A stretch of 64,000 nt of DNA from Anisakis pegreffii (Eukaryota > Nematoda > Chromadorea > Rhabditida > Anisakidae). Within the stretch, counting starts at the first letter, position 1; the number at the start of each line of letters is the position of its first letter. The position numbers were made by a program, and so were the translations under genes. This document shows positions 26,201 through 39,500 of the stretch, piece after piece. The stretch covers positions 61,597 to 125,596 of the forward strand of contig JAPYMA010002209.1 in assembly GCA_035041965.1 (NCBI GenBank), read 5' to 3'. The notes under the pieces were generated by a model, which saw only the letters and a list, made by a program, of their open reading frames with translations, had not been told where the DNA came from and did not search any database.

Positions 26201-29200
26201 CATGTCTCATTGAGGCGAGATCGAGCTACAGTGGAGGATATACTAGCACAGAGCTATCTATGTTTTGGAAGTATATCCCTCGCTCACATCCATATCTCTT
26301 CTTCAGTGCTCATCTAACGTTCAATACAGGCGCATACGTCACATTATCAACAAACCTTAGCCTTGACTTCAGCATTTTAAACCTTACCAGCTACTTTACT
26401 CTTCTTTCGGCATTCCGAGATTCATTTGAGCTGTTTGTACCTTTTTAAAATTTCTCACTTTCAGTTTTCCAGCAAACGTTATCTGTTATCTTTCCTAATC
26501 AAGGAATTTTTATAAGTTGCTGAAATTTCATTGTTTCTACTGAACTATTCACTTGTATGTGTCTCACTTTGTGAGATCTGGTAATTTTAAATATTTATCA
26601 TTCTAACCATATCATGTATAACTTGCCTCAGTTCAAATGTTTGATAATACACAGGGTCTGCAGTCCATGCATGGAGTCTCTGTATGGATTGCATTGATCG
26701 TATGGATTACGGAAAATAAGAATCCCGCAATTTGCTCACAGACGATAACCTTACGAGAAGTTGATCACTTACGAGACGAAGATCATTTCAATAAATTCGA
26801 AATATTAGGATATTATTTTGCTCATTCAATCACGTTGCATTTTGTTAATTGCTTCGGATACCTTCGACAAGTGACGACAAGCAATTACTTTGATTTCATC
26901 TGACTGCAAACAGCCTCTCTCAACACTATATCATTTTATACCAATTGTGGCTTTATAATGTCGCCCACTGAGCCACTCTGGTGATTTCATGAGAGCATGA
27001 AACCCAAATCTCTAGTTCGCATTCAGTAATTCAAAAGTAATTGTGCTAAGATTTTGAGTTTTCGAGACTACACATCGTTCTCGAATCGATATTATTTCTT
27101 TCGTTCAGTCTCCTCCTGTTACAATTTCAGTGTTATAGACATAGCAATTGAGATCAACAATTGAGAATAATAAATAATGTAAAGGTATTAGTTCAACGGA
27201 TATATTGATGATTCGTATCATACAATCTCTGAAGTTGAAGTTAGTACTGGGAAGAGAGAGAATTGGTGATTGAAAAAATAAATACGAAAGAAATTGCTTG
27301 TGGACTCTTGTTTGTAATTGTGACTTTGAAGAAGTAGCTGAGTAGATATCTAAGAAGTCAAAAAAGTTGTGACATACAAGTGACTGAATGAGTGACAGTC
27401 AAGAAGGTATCAGGCTAGGGCAAGTGAAGATGCGGTGAGATGACGAAGAAATTGAAGAAGATTCATCAAGTGAATAATATTAGCTGTTTGGATTGGTTAC
27501 TAGTCGATCTAATATCATCGCTACCACTGCCAATTACTGTAAATAACATCTAGTTATGAGTATTGAAGTGTTTGTAGGTCGTTCATTTGTGAGTATTTCG
27601 TATTAATTTTGTTCGGAAATGAATAAATATTTTTGTGCTTGCGCGTACTTAAGTATTGTTACAGTGGCTGGTGTGCTGATACAATTGGAACGAAGTGGAG
27701 TCAAAATGAAAAGAATTTTGCTTACATTAGCTCAGGCATCAATACCCTCAGTCGGTATAAGTTTCTTTTAGTGGTTGGCGTGAATACAGTTTGGAATTGT
27801 TAAAATCCGTCTGCACAATTTTGATCTTTTGAAGCCCAACAATGTTTTTCCATTTTTGACCAATCGGAATTCTACTGAATATACTGGGAAGATGTGATAC
27901 TGAGTTTTCATTGAGGAAGAGGACGAGATGATGAACCCTTGGCAATATAAGTGAGATGTTTTTTCGCTTAATACTAACTTCCTTCATTTACCTGACTTTT
28001 TTGAACGAACTACCAAATGATATATACAACTTCTTTAATTCAGCTACAAGCTTGAAATTAATGAATTTACTCAGATTCGTTCAATCGATCACTCTAAATG
28101 ACATTTACATTGAAATCAGCACCTGCAGTCATCACTCATGAAAGCAACATTGGCAAATTGCAAATATATTCATTAGTATTCAAATTGTTCATCGTCTATT
28201 CCTTGTCATGCAATTCAATTGATCGTTTGTCTTCTGCTGCTTTCTGCAGATTAGCTGAATTCACTTGGTATCAGCGACCTGGAATCGCTTGTTTGTTCAT
28301 TCTTCTCGCCTTTTGCTATCCGAGAATTTTGTTGAGGTGATTCGAATGGAGATCCGATATGCATGCACGATAAGATGATCGATGCGTCGTACTCTATCAA
28401 AATCTTGAAAAATAGATCAAATCTCAAATATTACACAAGTTCGAATGTTAGCTTGTTGGAGTTGTATTGTGTGACGAGGTAAATATGTATATTTTTAATG
28501 GAGGCTGTGCACAGCTGTTGAAAAGCACTGGCATTTGGGTGTTTGCTCAAGTTTTTATCAGCATTGAATCCTCCTCTAAGACGTCACCATTCCGGGCTTT
28601 TTCTTTATCAGAGTCTCGAGCGCAGTCGTCAATGTCAAAAATTCATTGGAGACATTTTTTTGCTCTATTTGAATCGTTAACGAAAAGAAATTGTCTCATT
28701 ACGTCAATATCTCATCGATTCAACACAACCTCAAATTGTGTTACGTCAATTTCTTATCTACATGAGGTCCAGAGAGCATGAAATTATTAGTTCCTTTTCG
28801 CTCCATCTTGTGGAATGATATCCCTTCGAACATTGCATTGAATCCTCTCGTACTTTCGACTGCAAAAGTAAAATATTTCGCCAATGCTTTCAATATTGTA
28901 CATTATGCAATTTTTCACTAATTTAATGATTCGTTCGAAGATTCTATTGAATATAGCAACAAACCGTCACGTTGTGGATGATGAGATAAGGAAAAGGTTA
29001 GTGGCTGATAAGGAAGACTTTCTGATTGAGTTGTTTTGAAGATTGCATAAACACGATTCAGGATTACCATCAAAAAGAGTATTCATTGATGCTGAGAAAT
29101 TTCACGGAGATTTGGCGGTGTCTCGATATCAGTTTTTCGATACTTTGGAGTTTATGAATCCTTCAGGTTTTGAATTGAATCAATCAAAATTTAAAATCAT

Positions 29201-30109
29201 TTTAAATGATATGAAAGATTTCTTGCTATTGGAAATTTATTATGAACTATCAATATTCTGGAAGGTTTCATTAATCGTTTCATTGGTATGGAGAGAGTAG
29301 GTAGACAGCAACTGAATTTGTACAATTGTATTCAAGTTATTCATTCAGTCGTTTCATGCAAACTGAAAACGTTATCGTTGTTGTCATGGAGAGGAAAGCA
29401 ATAAATTATTTATAATTGGTGGAGTTATTAGGTTTTGGATTATGCGAGTAATTTCTGTTTGTAGTGAACGTGCTCGAATCAGAAACACCATCCATTTCAT
29501 CGGTGATTCTCTAGTTCCGTCGGTTTTGGGAGAATTCCTTTGAGATAGATGAAAATTATCGAGAAAATTTGATTTATGAGGGAAATGAAAGAAGAGAAAA
29601 AATAGAAACGATTGCTCTGAATGAAGTGATCGCCCATAGATACTTCTTCAGCTTCTTTGTTTCTTACCACTTTATTTCATTTCATTTCATTTTGATATTG
29701 TTTTGCTTGCTTGATGTGCGTTTCTATGCTCCAAGAACTCCATGAAGTGATGTAGTAAAAGAGGTTTTGTAGCCGAGAATGAGGTTGATCTTCAAGTTTG
29801 CTTACTGTGCGTCTTGTTCCTAAATTCTTGTATAGTGATGATTTTTCACGATTGAAAAATGTAGAATACGATTCAATACAATAGGTAGCAACAGAGAGGA
29901 AATGATTTATCTAAACTATTGCAACGTTTGACGTCTCGAATCGAAATTACTGCACATTTTTATCATTGCTCTTCTTATTGATCGCCCAAGAGAGCACAAG
30001 TTGACTCTACGCAATCGTCTCATTCGAAGGAACAGTGAACGTCTTGAGATGTGCATTGTAAATGAGTGTTCAATGCAATAAGCAGCAATTAAGTTGTGGA
30101 AATAATAGT

Positions 30110-30260
30110 GATCATAATGTAACAATGATGTAGGGTAAACGCAATAATGAAACAATGATATAAGCAGCAATAATGATAGTACTGATAATGTTATGGGACT
30201 GATAAGATATCAATGATAACAATATTGATATTGATATTGACGATAGTAAAAAAATTAGTA
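30110..30260. repeat. Degenerate GAT/AAT simple-sequence tract
   Basis: Imperfect repeats of AAT, GAT and the hexamer GATATT (three near copies at about 30222-30240). No coding content. Confidence 0.55.
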
Positions 30261-30338
30261 GTCACAACAATAATTGTATCAGGTAATAACAGGTATTTTG
30301 AACTACAAAATGATGATATACATTAATCGGCTATTACA

Positions 30339-30530
30339 TCAACTACGAACCAGTTTTTTGCCCTGCTCGAACTGATCAATACCAATTATGATGGGTTCAT
30401 TCGGTGAAGTTGTTCGCGTTTCTTTTCCAAAATGAATGTCCTCATTCAATGTAATTATCATTTTTCTAGTTTTTGGCTTTTTTTCGGGCAATCGGCTGAA
30501 TTTTTTTGAGTTCCGTCGAAAAATTCTCAT
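30339..30530 (-). other. Orphan open frame, 63 codons (possible small gene or exon)
   Basis: The N-terminus is basic (MRIFRRNSKKFSRLPEKKPK), followed by a mixed, protein-like sequence ending in QGKKLVRS and a stop. No family is recognised, no partner exons are seen, and it sits alone in the gene-poor region. Confidence 0.15.
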
Positions 30531-31570
30531 TTTTGCAATGGAAGAACTTCATCATAAACACTATTTAAAAATGCTCTACTGACTGGCATTTCGTTCATTC
30601 ATTGTTGAGAAAATACTCTTAGTAATCTTAATTACTTTCCAAAAATCTCTTTTAAAATTCAACATCAAAATTCATCCTATAGAAATTTCCATTGTTTTTG
30701 CATAAATGAAAACGTTTCATTTCAAAATTTTGGAAACGCTCTTCGTTTCAATGGAATTCGAGAGTGTTTTGAAAACTTCTCACTTATCATTCTGAGAATC
30801 GCATCATCTTATGGATTAAGGATAACCAATAAGAGTGGTAGAATAAAGAACAATGTGTGATGTTGATTTGAGTGAAATCCGTTAGAGCTTGAAGCGGCGT
30901 TCAGTTGTGTAAATCAACAATATTTTGTTGATATTCGAATATGCAGTTGGTTATATTCGAATATTCAAAATCCACACAATCTTGTTTATTTTCGCCGTTT
31001 CATTTTAATCCTCTTCGAAGCTCGAACCGAACGGCACGGCACACACATTCATCGTTGGCTGTTTCATGCTACAGCTAACTCAGTGAGCGATGCGATGCTC
31101 TTTATCGCTCATTTCAATTCAGTCTCACGATTAGTGGAACCAAAAAATACACACTTAAACTCTCATCATCAACTGCTGGCTCATATTGCGAAATATGATC
31201 ATCGAATGCCCTTTTAAAGTGAGCTTTCGCTCATATTAGCGCATTTATCCTCCATCCATTTATCCATCTACCCGCTTCAGCCTTTCATCCAAATGATCGC
31301 CATTTGATCGCTCTTTCAAGCAATCTAATGTTGAGTATGTGGATTATGAATGAGCTTTTTCGCACCCCCGCTTCCCTGCCCCTTTCCTATAATCCTTACT
31401 CATCCACTGGGATATTTCATCAATCTCATGAAATCATTATTATCCACCATCGATTTTTTAATAAAGTTTATCCATGCTTATCATTACTGCTCTCATTTAT
31501 CATTGTCTTTGTTCATTGTTATCATTATGAATTATGATTGGATCAATTAGTATTACTATCATTCAGTTCA

Positions 31571-31612
31571 GGGCATAGCCAGGATTTTTTCCATGTGGGA
31601 AGGGGGAGGGAG
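31571..31612. mobile_element. Fragment related to the element at 14221
   Basis: GGGCATAGCCAGGATTTTTTC followed by a G-rich tract (GGGAAGGGGGAGGG) shares AGCCAGGATTT with the left end of the element at 14221. Only this end is recognisable here, so this is a remnant or a coincidental likeness. Confidence 0.25.
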
Positions 31613-33537
31613 ACACAACATTGTCTAGTCCGAAAAGATAACTGAATTTTAGGGTGCAATTCGCTAAGTTTATTTCGCTACGTTTTTTTGCTCATTACTC
31701 TCATTTTAATTACCAGTCATCATTATCAGTAGTTGTATTATTATTATTTACAAATTACTGTTTCCTTCTTAATATGCTGTATTTATTCCATTATATTCAA
31801 TAATATTATCGTCATTCACTGCATTATTGCAGGACGTTCTTATGATGACTAATGTGATGTTTATTTTTCTAGTTCAAATCATGATCGCATCAAAATAACA
31901 TTCATTCAACCGATTGTGTGTTACTATCGGAAGGAAATATTTCAGCTTTTTGTTTGAACTTTGTTCAACCTGTGTATCTTTCTAGAACTCTAATATAAAG
32001 TGGAAAAAGTAAGGTGTGTAAACTGAAAAATGTTTGTTTTATAACAGGTTGATTAGTATTATTGAGTGCGCTCGTTTCTTCGATGAATCATCATCTAAAT
32101 AAATCTGATGCTTACTGTTCAGTTTTCTAGAGTTGACTGCATTCAAAACTCAGAGCATTGAAGTTCATGAAACTGAAGCAACATCAGCTGATGGTGCTAT
32201 TTTGAGAATATTATTGTTATCATAATAGTGATTCATCTTATATCATTGTTTTGGACATCTCGATTTTGTTATTTTTTCATTCTTTCACTTTTCAGACGGC
32301 TGCCCTCCAATGTGTTGCTGTCCGTTGCAAAATTGACACCGTTGTTGATCTTCATTGAATTTTCATGTGCTCTTTCATGATCAGATATCAGCTTTAGTGC
32401 ATATATTTGAATCACTTCAAAATTCGCCTACTCACTGCGTTCAACGTTCTTCCTCTATGTTTGATCAGTTCATGATTAAGCATTCGTCAATTTTGAGTGG
32501 TCCGAAGGACCGGAAAAATGCCTTCCGATGACGTATTAGCGATCAAAACATTTGGAAAACATTCGAGGATTGGTGCTAATCAAATCGGAAATATTTTCTC
32601 TTTCGTGAAGCTTTTCACTACAAATAACTGGAGTCAACAGGTTACGAGCAGTTTGAAATCCAATCATTCGGTTATCTGTTTATGTTGATCGCCGATGAGT
32701 TCAGTAGAAGTATTTACTGCGATTCGGCGGAGGTGTTCATTCGTCAGCACTTCTTATGCACCCATTATCACATCGTTTTTCAGTGATTTTTAGGCATTTG
32801 TTCGTTGGTAATTGCTCTTTGAAATTTTATTTTCGATAACATTTGCTATTTATTTCGAAGTATAGTTCACTCTTTGTTCATTCAGTCGTTCATATAATGC
32901 AATGCATTTGAGCTAACAGCAGCGTTCTCTCCGACACCATTACTGCTTATGATCATGTGATGTCTGAAGCTAATTGAAGCTTTCGGAACTGGAGAATTTC
33001 TGGTTTCCGAATGAATTTCGTGTGTCTAGCTCGCTCATCTGAGCCGTTCGGCTTGGTTGCTGTACGCACGTACGTTCGTAAAACATTGTTGTAGTGATCG
33101 ATTCTTATGGCTTAATTACTATCGACAATTCTTTTATTATGGCTGGAAATTAGAAATTTGCTGTCATAGTTTTAATTTTCAAACTTCTATCATTTAACGC
33201 AGATTGATTACCGAGCGATTTTCTCGCACTTTGCATTGATTCAGTGGATATTCAGCGGTTTGTTAACGTTCATTATGCGATTCCATATGAATATTCTCAA
33301 GTAATTGTTTTCATTTTGCAGTGTTCAGTTTCTAAAGAAGTGCCACTTGCAATATCGGAATTGTTGTGTTGTTCATTTCGTTTATTCGGTCATCTTATAT
33401 TCTTATATTCATGCAACTGCCGACTAATGTTTTGCTGATATTTCAATTGATATTCGATTGATTATCGGTGCTTATTATCCTTCATTATATTGCTTCATCT
33501 GACTAATTAACTCAACGAATCGCTACTGATCGTCAAA

Positions 33538-36500
33538 ATGGAAGAGAATCTTAGCTGTCGTGTTCAGTACGTCGACGATTCTGATCCGTTTGCTACAACG
33601 TCCAGTTCACATCTGGAACCGAGTCGACCCGTCATGTATAATTTCTCACTTCATCAGCCTATTATCGAACAGATTTCAGATGTTATCAGGACACTGCGAG
33701 CGCCACATAAAGTATTCATTCTTGCTTGTTTTTTTTAGTAAACCATGAAGTATTAATGCTGATTGATCTTTGAGATTTTTTTGCAGTTCCCTGAAGTTAA
33801 TCTATTCATTTTCCGTTATTCGAAAACGTTTCTGAACCGTCGTAGCCTTGAAGCCTAGAAATGATAATGGTGAAGTGGTAGTGGTGATAATAATAGCGAT
33901 AATGACGGTGCTGATATAAATTACAGAAACAATGAATAATGATGATTGACGAAAACGATGAAAAGAATTAAAATAGAGATAATAGTAATCGCTTGTTACA
34001 GCCTGGTGATGCAGCCTTACAAGTGTTTAAGTATGATGGTAGTATGGGTGATTTTGGGTCTTATCTGGACTCTGATATGTCGTTGATGGAACAAGAGGAT
34101 GAACTCGAAATTCTTAAAGCTGATCCGTGTGTTTTACTCACTTTTTTTGATCTCTTTCCGTTGATCAACTTTTCGTTGATCAGTTTATATTGCATCAGGT
34201 GCTGGTTCATTTGAGCCAATTGAAGAGCACGAATATTCGACATGAAATTTCCTCATGAAATTCCATGCTGCAGTATTGGGTTAGGTGAACACAAGTTGAT
34301 TTTCTTTGTGTCTAAAGATCAACGATGACAATAACAATAAGACGACTGAAATTAATGTCGTTGTTATTTGTGACATTTCACACGGGTTCTCAAATTAATG
34401 ATGACGCAGATGACAGTTCCAAGAAATCCTGTTTACTAAATCGCTTCAAATCAGATCCCTCTAAGTAAAATATGCATTTCTCTTCAATACGACGATCGAC
34501 TCTCAATCGCTTGTTCGTAAATCCTTGCAATACCATTAATTATTCAATTGTAAACAAGTATTCACCCGAATGCATGTTCTTAAATGAAATGTAACACCCT
34601 CTCGTTTACACTATCGTCTGTGTAATTGTCCACTAGTTTGTATTATCCAATATATAGGTCAACAACAAGTGCTGATCAATTCAACAATTACTAAGATGTT
34701 GTTGTCCTTGAGTGATGACCATTAACATGCTCAATTAATGACCACACCAAGAGAATTATTGCATGCGTTGACCACCAGCTGACCATTGCATCAAGATATC
34801 CATCCATCCAATACTTCAAAGCATCGCATCTAATCAATATTTCGAACGGTTTTAAAGCTATGACCTAACAGAAAATACTTTCATGCAATTTTAACCAGTT
34901 GAAGCTATCAAATTTTTCATTGTCTGAGTGCAATGCGTTCAAAAAATATCAGATGGTGGCTTCATAAGCATTCAGTAAGATTTTGATGATTTGTTAGAGT
35001 TGAAGATCAAGCTTTCGAGTTCAGGTTTTGAAGCGAGTTCAAGTTTTAAAGTTATTTGTAGTCCGACTTGAATTAGTGACAAACGTGAACGTATGAAAGT
35101 CATTCAAGATCTCTGCATTCATCTACATGAGGAGATGAAAAAATGATATATGAAAGAATTAAATCAGCAGATCTTATCAGTTTCTGTAATTGTCCACAGT
35201 TCCAAAATACGAGTTTGGAATTTACAACTGAAGCTCAGTTTTCGCCAGAAGAATAGGTTGTTATCATAAATATCATCAAAAATCAAACATATTAACTTGG
35301 AAGGCATCTTCATCAGCATTTTCGCATTGCAATTGCTCAGATCCACAAGTTTCACAAATCAAATTACTCTGATTTGCAATCTCAGCAGGTTTTACAACTC
35401 CTGTACCCGTTCAGTACTCCATATTAAACTCTCTTCCTAGAGCACCTGTCTCAGCTCCAAGATTCCGTCTATATCTTACTGAATACCAGTATCTTTCTCC
35501 GGCACTGTTCACAGCGGTTGTCTAAAGCGATCATTCAAGAGATGTGCAGCTGGCGTTGTGGAAGACATATCATTGATCGTGCGTGATGATGAATGCATGC
35601 AAATATCAACTATTGAATTTTAATCACAATGAATTAACCGAAACTTTGTGTTTGTTCTACTCAATTGATAAGATAAATATATCCTTTGTTTGAACTATCT
35701 CAACAAATCCTCCCTTTTCAACTCATCTGTCAGTATCTATAATATAAGTAAGATCTCATCGTATTCATCACACCTTATTCATCATATTTGGGTCTTCGCC
35801 ATTCATGCTACGTTATTGGATATAACAATTCACTTATCAACCATTTCATTATTAAGATCACTTGCTCAAGAGTATAGTCTATTTCTGATGTCATAATTCA
35901 GCGTTGTTTATTTGAAGAATCAACCTCATCTATGAGTTCAACTTTTTGCATATTCACTGAAGTTCGGGATTAATTTTGATCATTCACGGAGAGATAATCG
36001 CTTGAGTGTATCATCAGGGTGGTTTCACTCTAGCAAGTAATTCCTCATTTCGCTTATCATCAGATGATCTCCGATTTGCTCCCCATCGACATATAATTCT
36101 AATACTGTGTTTTTTCAAAGTATTTGTTGATTCTTCTTAAACTGTTTGCTCACTGCATTATTATATCATTTCCTAACTTCCTCGGCTATATTTCTGAGCA
36201 TCCAATTGGATTCACTTATTGCTGTTTGATTATTTCGAATACGTTGATAATATACCTCTATGGTGTTTCAAAAACTCACCATATCGTTGCTGCTGAATTG
36301 ATCTCTTATGATCTGCGTTCGAGAGTTTACTATTGATCTGATGTAATGACTGAGTTCAACACTTCTGTACGGTTTAATTCGCCGCCATTTTCGAGTGCTG
36401 ACCTGGATGAACTAATTCAAACAGCCAAGCAAGCATGTTATCCTAAGCAGTCACGTTTCGCTAACACAGCTGCCCATCGCTATTCCACTCAAAAAGCATC

Positions 36501-39500
36501 TCAAATCCCGGGTTCCTCGCTCCCAAGTGGCCAAGATCACTCATCGGCGGAAATGAAACTCCGCGCTTATGATATCGATTTGTCTACTCCTGTAAAAGCG
36601 GTGAATGCAAATGGACAGGCCTTCAAGCCGTCCTGGTGTCCAGAACGACGACCAGTTCATGAGGTTAGTGAGGTGGTCAATTCTGGAAACTCAAGCCATA
36701 TTGTGAGTCTTGAGAACAATCCAAAAAGTGATTTCATTGCCAGAAAAGAACTCCCATTTATTGCGAAAGCATTAAGACAACGTCAAAGCGATGAAACGAA
36801 GGCATTTAAGAGGACCCAGAATGAGTTAAACCATAACGATGCTCCTCTGAATTCCAGTCACATTGCAAAGAATCCACATTGCTTCTTATCTTCATATGAC
36901 AAACTCAACTCTTCAACTTCAATTCATGGTATTCCCAATTCAGTACCATCAATTAATGATCGTTCCAAACAACGTTCTACGACAGTCTCTCCAACAATTC
37001 AACGTAAATTACCTACGAATCACAAGTACTCCTCTCCAGATACACTGAAGTTTACCGAATCTCAGCGAGAAGATTCATTCAGCTTATGTGATGGAAAACC
37101 ATTTGGAACTGAAAAAGCTCCTAATCCTCGTAACGAGAGTGATGGAAAACTGCTGAAAACACCCGTTTTCGGTTACTCTTCGGCATTACTAACCAAAATT
37201 GGTGATCATGAATTTGTTCATAACAATGAACAATTGAGTGCGTCATCCGTTCTCGCACCACGATCACAAAAGTCGTTCGGTGATCATCAGCCGACTGCCA
37301 ACAGCAAAGTGAATTCATTCAACCGTACGGCAGCACCGTTTATCTCCGCAAAACGATCTCCGTTGCCATCGATCTCAGTTGCGTGTGCACAATTGCAATC
37401 AGCTGAAATCGATTCAAATGCTCTCATCAATGATTCAAAGAATGGTTTCAATTCTCTGAAGTTTGCGCAACAGCAACAATGTCAACAACAGATTGAAAGA
37501 TGTGCGGATGACGATTATGATGCTGATAAGATCCGTTCAAAATTTCACGCATCCTCACCAAACCATTTACAATCGTCATCCCTTCAGCAGCAGCATCAGC
37601 ATTCCAATCGTCCTCAACTAACCACTACCACTCAAACAAGTGACAGTTGTCCACAACGAAGCCATTTTGCGCTGAATTCGTCACATTCCACCACTTGGAT
37701 GCCTCACTGGCGAGGTTCACATCTGAAGCAACATCATAATCCCAGTTCGTCAATCACCGACAATCAAACAAGCCATCCACTTATGCAAAGTGAATGTGTC
37801 ACTTCTGCGGCACCGTCAGATTCCGGTCACTCGCTGTTATCCTCGTCGTTGTCCTCATGCGCTCCATCAGCCAGCGTTCACGTGTCATCTTCATGCATTC
37901 AGCCAAAATTGCAACTGCAATCACAGTTTAAAGCATCTCTTGCAGCAAACGGAAGTATTCCGGAGCCATTCACGACTTCTCAAGCAACAAAGAAACCATT
38001 CTTCAGTTCATCACTAGATGAAGTACTATCATCTCAAGCCGGATGCTCGTCGACTCTACCTCGACAGCCTGCGAAGAAGTTGAACTCGTGGAATCGATCC
38101 GCTCCCAAAGCCGGTCGCTATTCCGAGAACTATCGTTCACCGAAAACGTCCACTGCGGGCTCGTCAATTCAACGTAGCCAAAGTTTTGCTCATGCAACCA
38201 CCACGCTACCATATATCGATGATGACCTCGAACAGCATCAGTCTGAAAATTCAGACGCGAGGTCGCCTCTCGATATAAGCCGTTCAGTTGAGAGATCACT
38301 TGAATGGGCGCCACCGAAACCAGCTAGGAGCTATACGTTCGAAGTGCCCAAACAAATTGAGAAGTCAACAAGCGAAGGAGAATTTATTGGTGCATCTAAT
38401 GTCACGACAACACTCAATTCATCGCACCTAAACAGTAGTCTTTGGAAAGATGATTTGAAGAAACCGAAGACCCTTGATAATTTTCCTCGTAAAAAATGTG
38501 CAATTGTTCGTCCTGGAATTATTCTGAGTTCAACTTCCAAACCTACAGCGGAATTATCAACGTCGCTACCATTTTCGTCGACATGTGAACAGACTCTCCA
38601 ACTGAACAACATTTCAAGGTCCATCTCCAACCCATCGCATGTCAGCTGTCGTCTGACACCTCAAGTGACTGACATCCAAGAAGAAACCACTCATGATGCA
38701 GTTCAAACGCCGCAATTCTCTTATGTCTCTAGAGTTCACGGTGTATCCCACAAGAAGTCTCCAAAAACAAATTTAGAAGATAACCTAAAGCTACGTGCCT
38801 CTTGGCGAGCGGCAGCCTCATTAAAATCGGATCATGATATTGATGAAATAACTGATGCACCATCATCAAATGTTGAACACAATCGTGATCAGTCAACGCA
38901 TAGTATTGATTCAGGATGTTTTGTGTATAGTAGTTCTCGTAAGAGTTCAGTTGATAACTCTGAATCCTTATCGTCCTGTTCATCAATCACGCTGGCTACA
39001 GCCAAGCCCAAGTCCCCTGCGGTCACCACTGAATCCCCGGAATGGTCATCATATCTGGTCATTCCTAGTGATCATAGTGATACCGACACTTCAAATGATC
39101 AACATTCTACTGATGAAAACGCAAAGTTAGACTATCTTATAATATCTCATCAATTCTTGAAAAAATCTCAACTTGCAATATTATTTTCTGTTCATTTCTA
39201 AAAATCAACTCCTTATTATCCATTACCTATCGTTTCAATCCATTGATTCGTTTGGCTTTGTTTATGAATCTTCAAAAAAGTTGCGCTGATATTTTTAAGT
39301 GACAATTTCCTCGCTGAGTCATTTCATCACAACTTTTCCGCTCAGTTTTCTTTTTCAAACTTCTCAATCCCGTTTCCCAATGTTTTCTTCTCCTTGTTAA
39401 TTTAACACTATGTTCATTTTCTGACCATTTGTAATATTACGATTCTACTTTCTTTGAATTTTCTCTCGAACTGTCATCTATAAAAGTCAAAAAAGGGTCC

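Larger units (their letters stand above)
12911..33537. other. Gene-poor region, about 20.6 kb
   Basis: This separates the divergent CDT1 (minus) and FHOD formin (plus) genes. I found no chain of exons resembling a known protein. It holds degenerate trinucleotide tracts (for example 15590-15760, 19020-19130, 30110-30260), a 26-bp palindrome with direct repeats (18463-18563), a hairpin (21928-21959) and two element ends containing AGCCAGGATTT (14221 and 31578). The plus strand is often T-rich (15.5-22 kb and 28-33 kb). Nematode introns tend to be T-rich on the coding strand, so an upstream non-coding exon of the formin, a non-coding RNA, or distal regulatory DNA are all possible. Confidence 0.5.
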
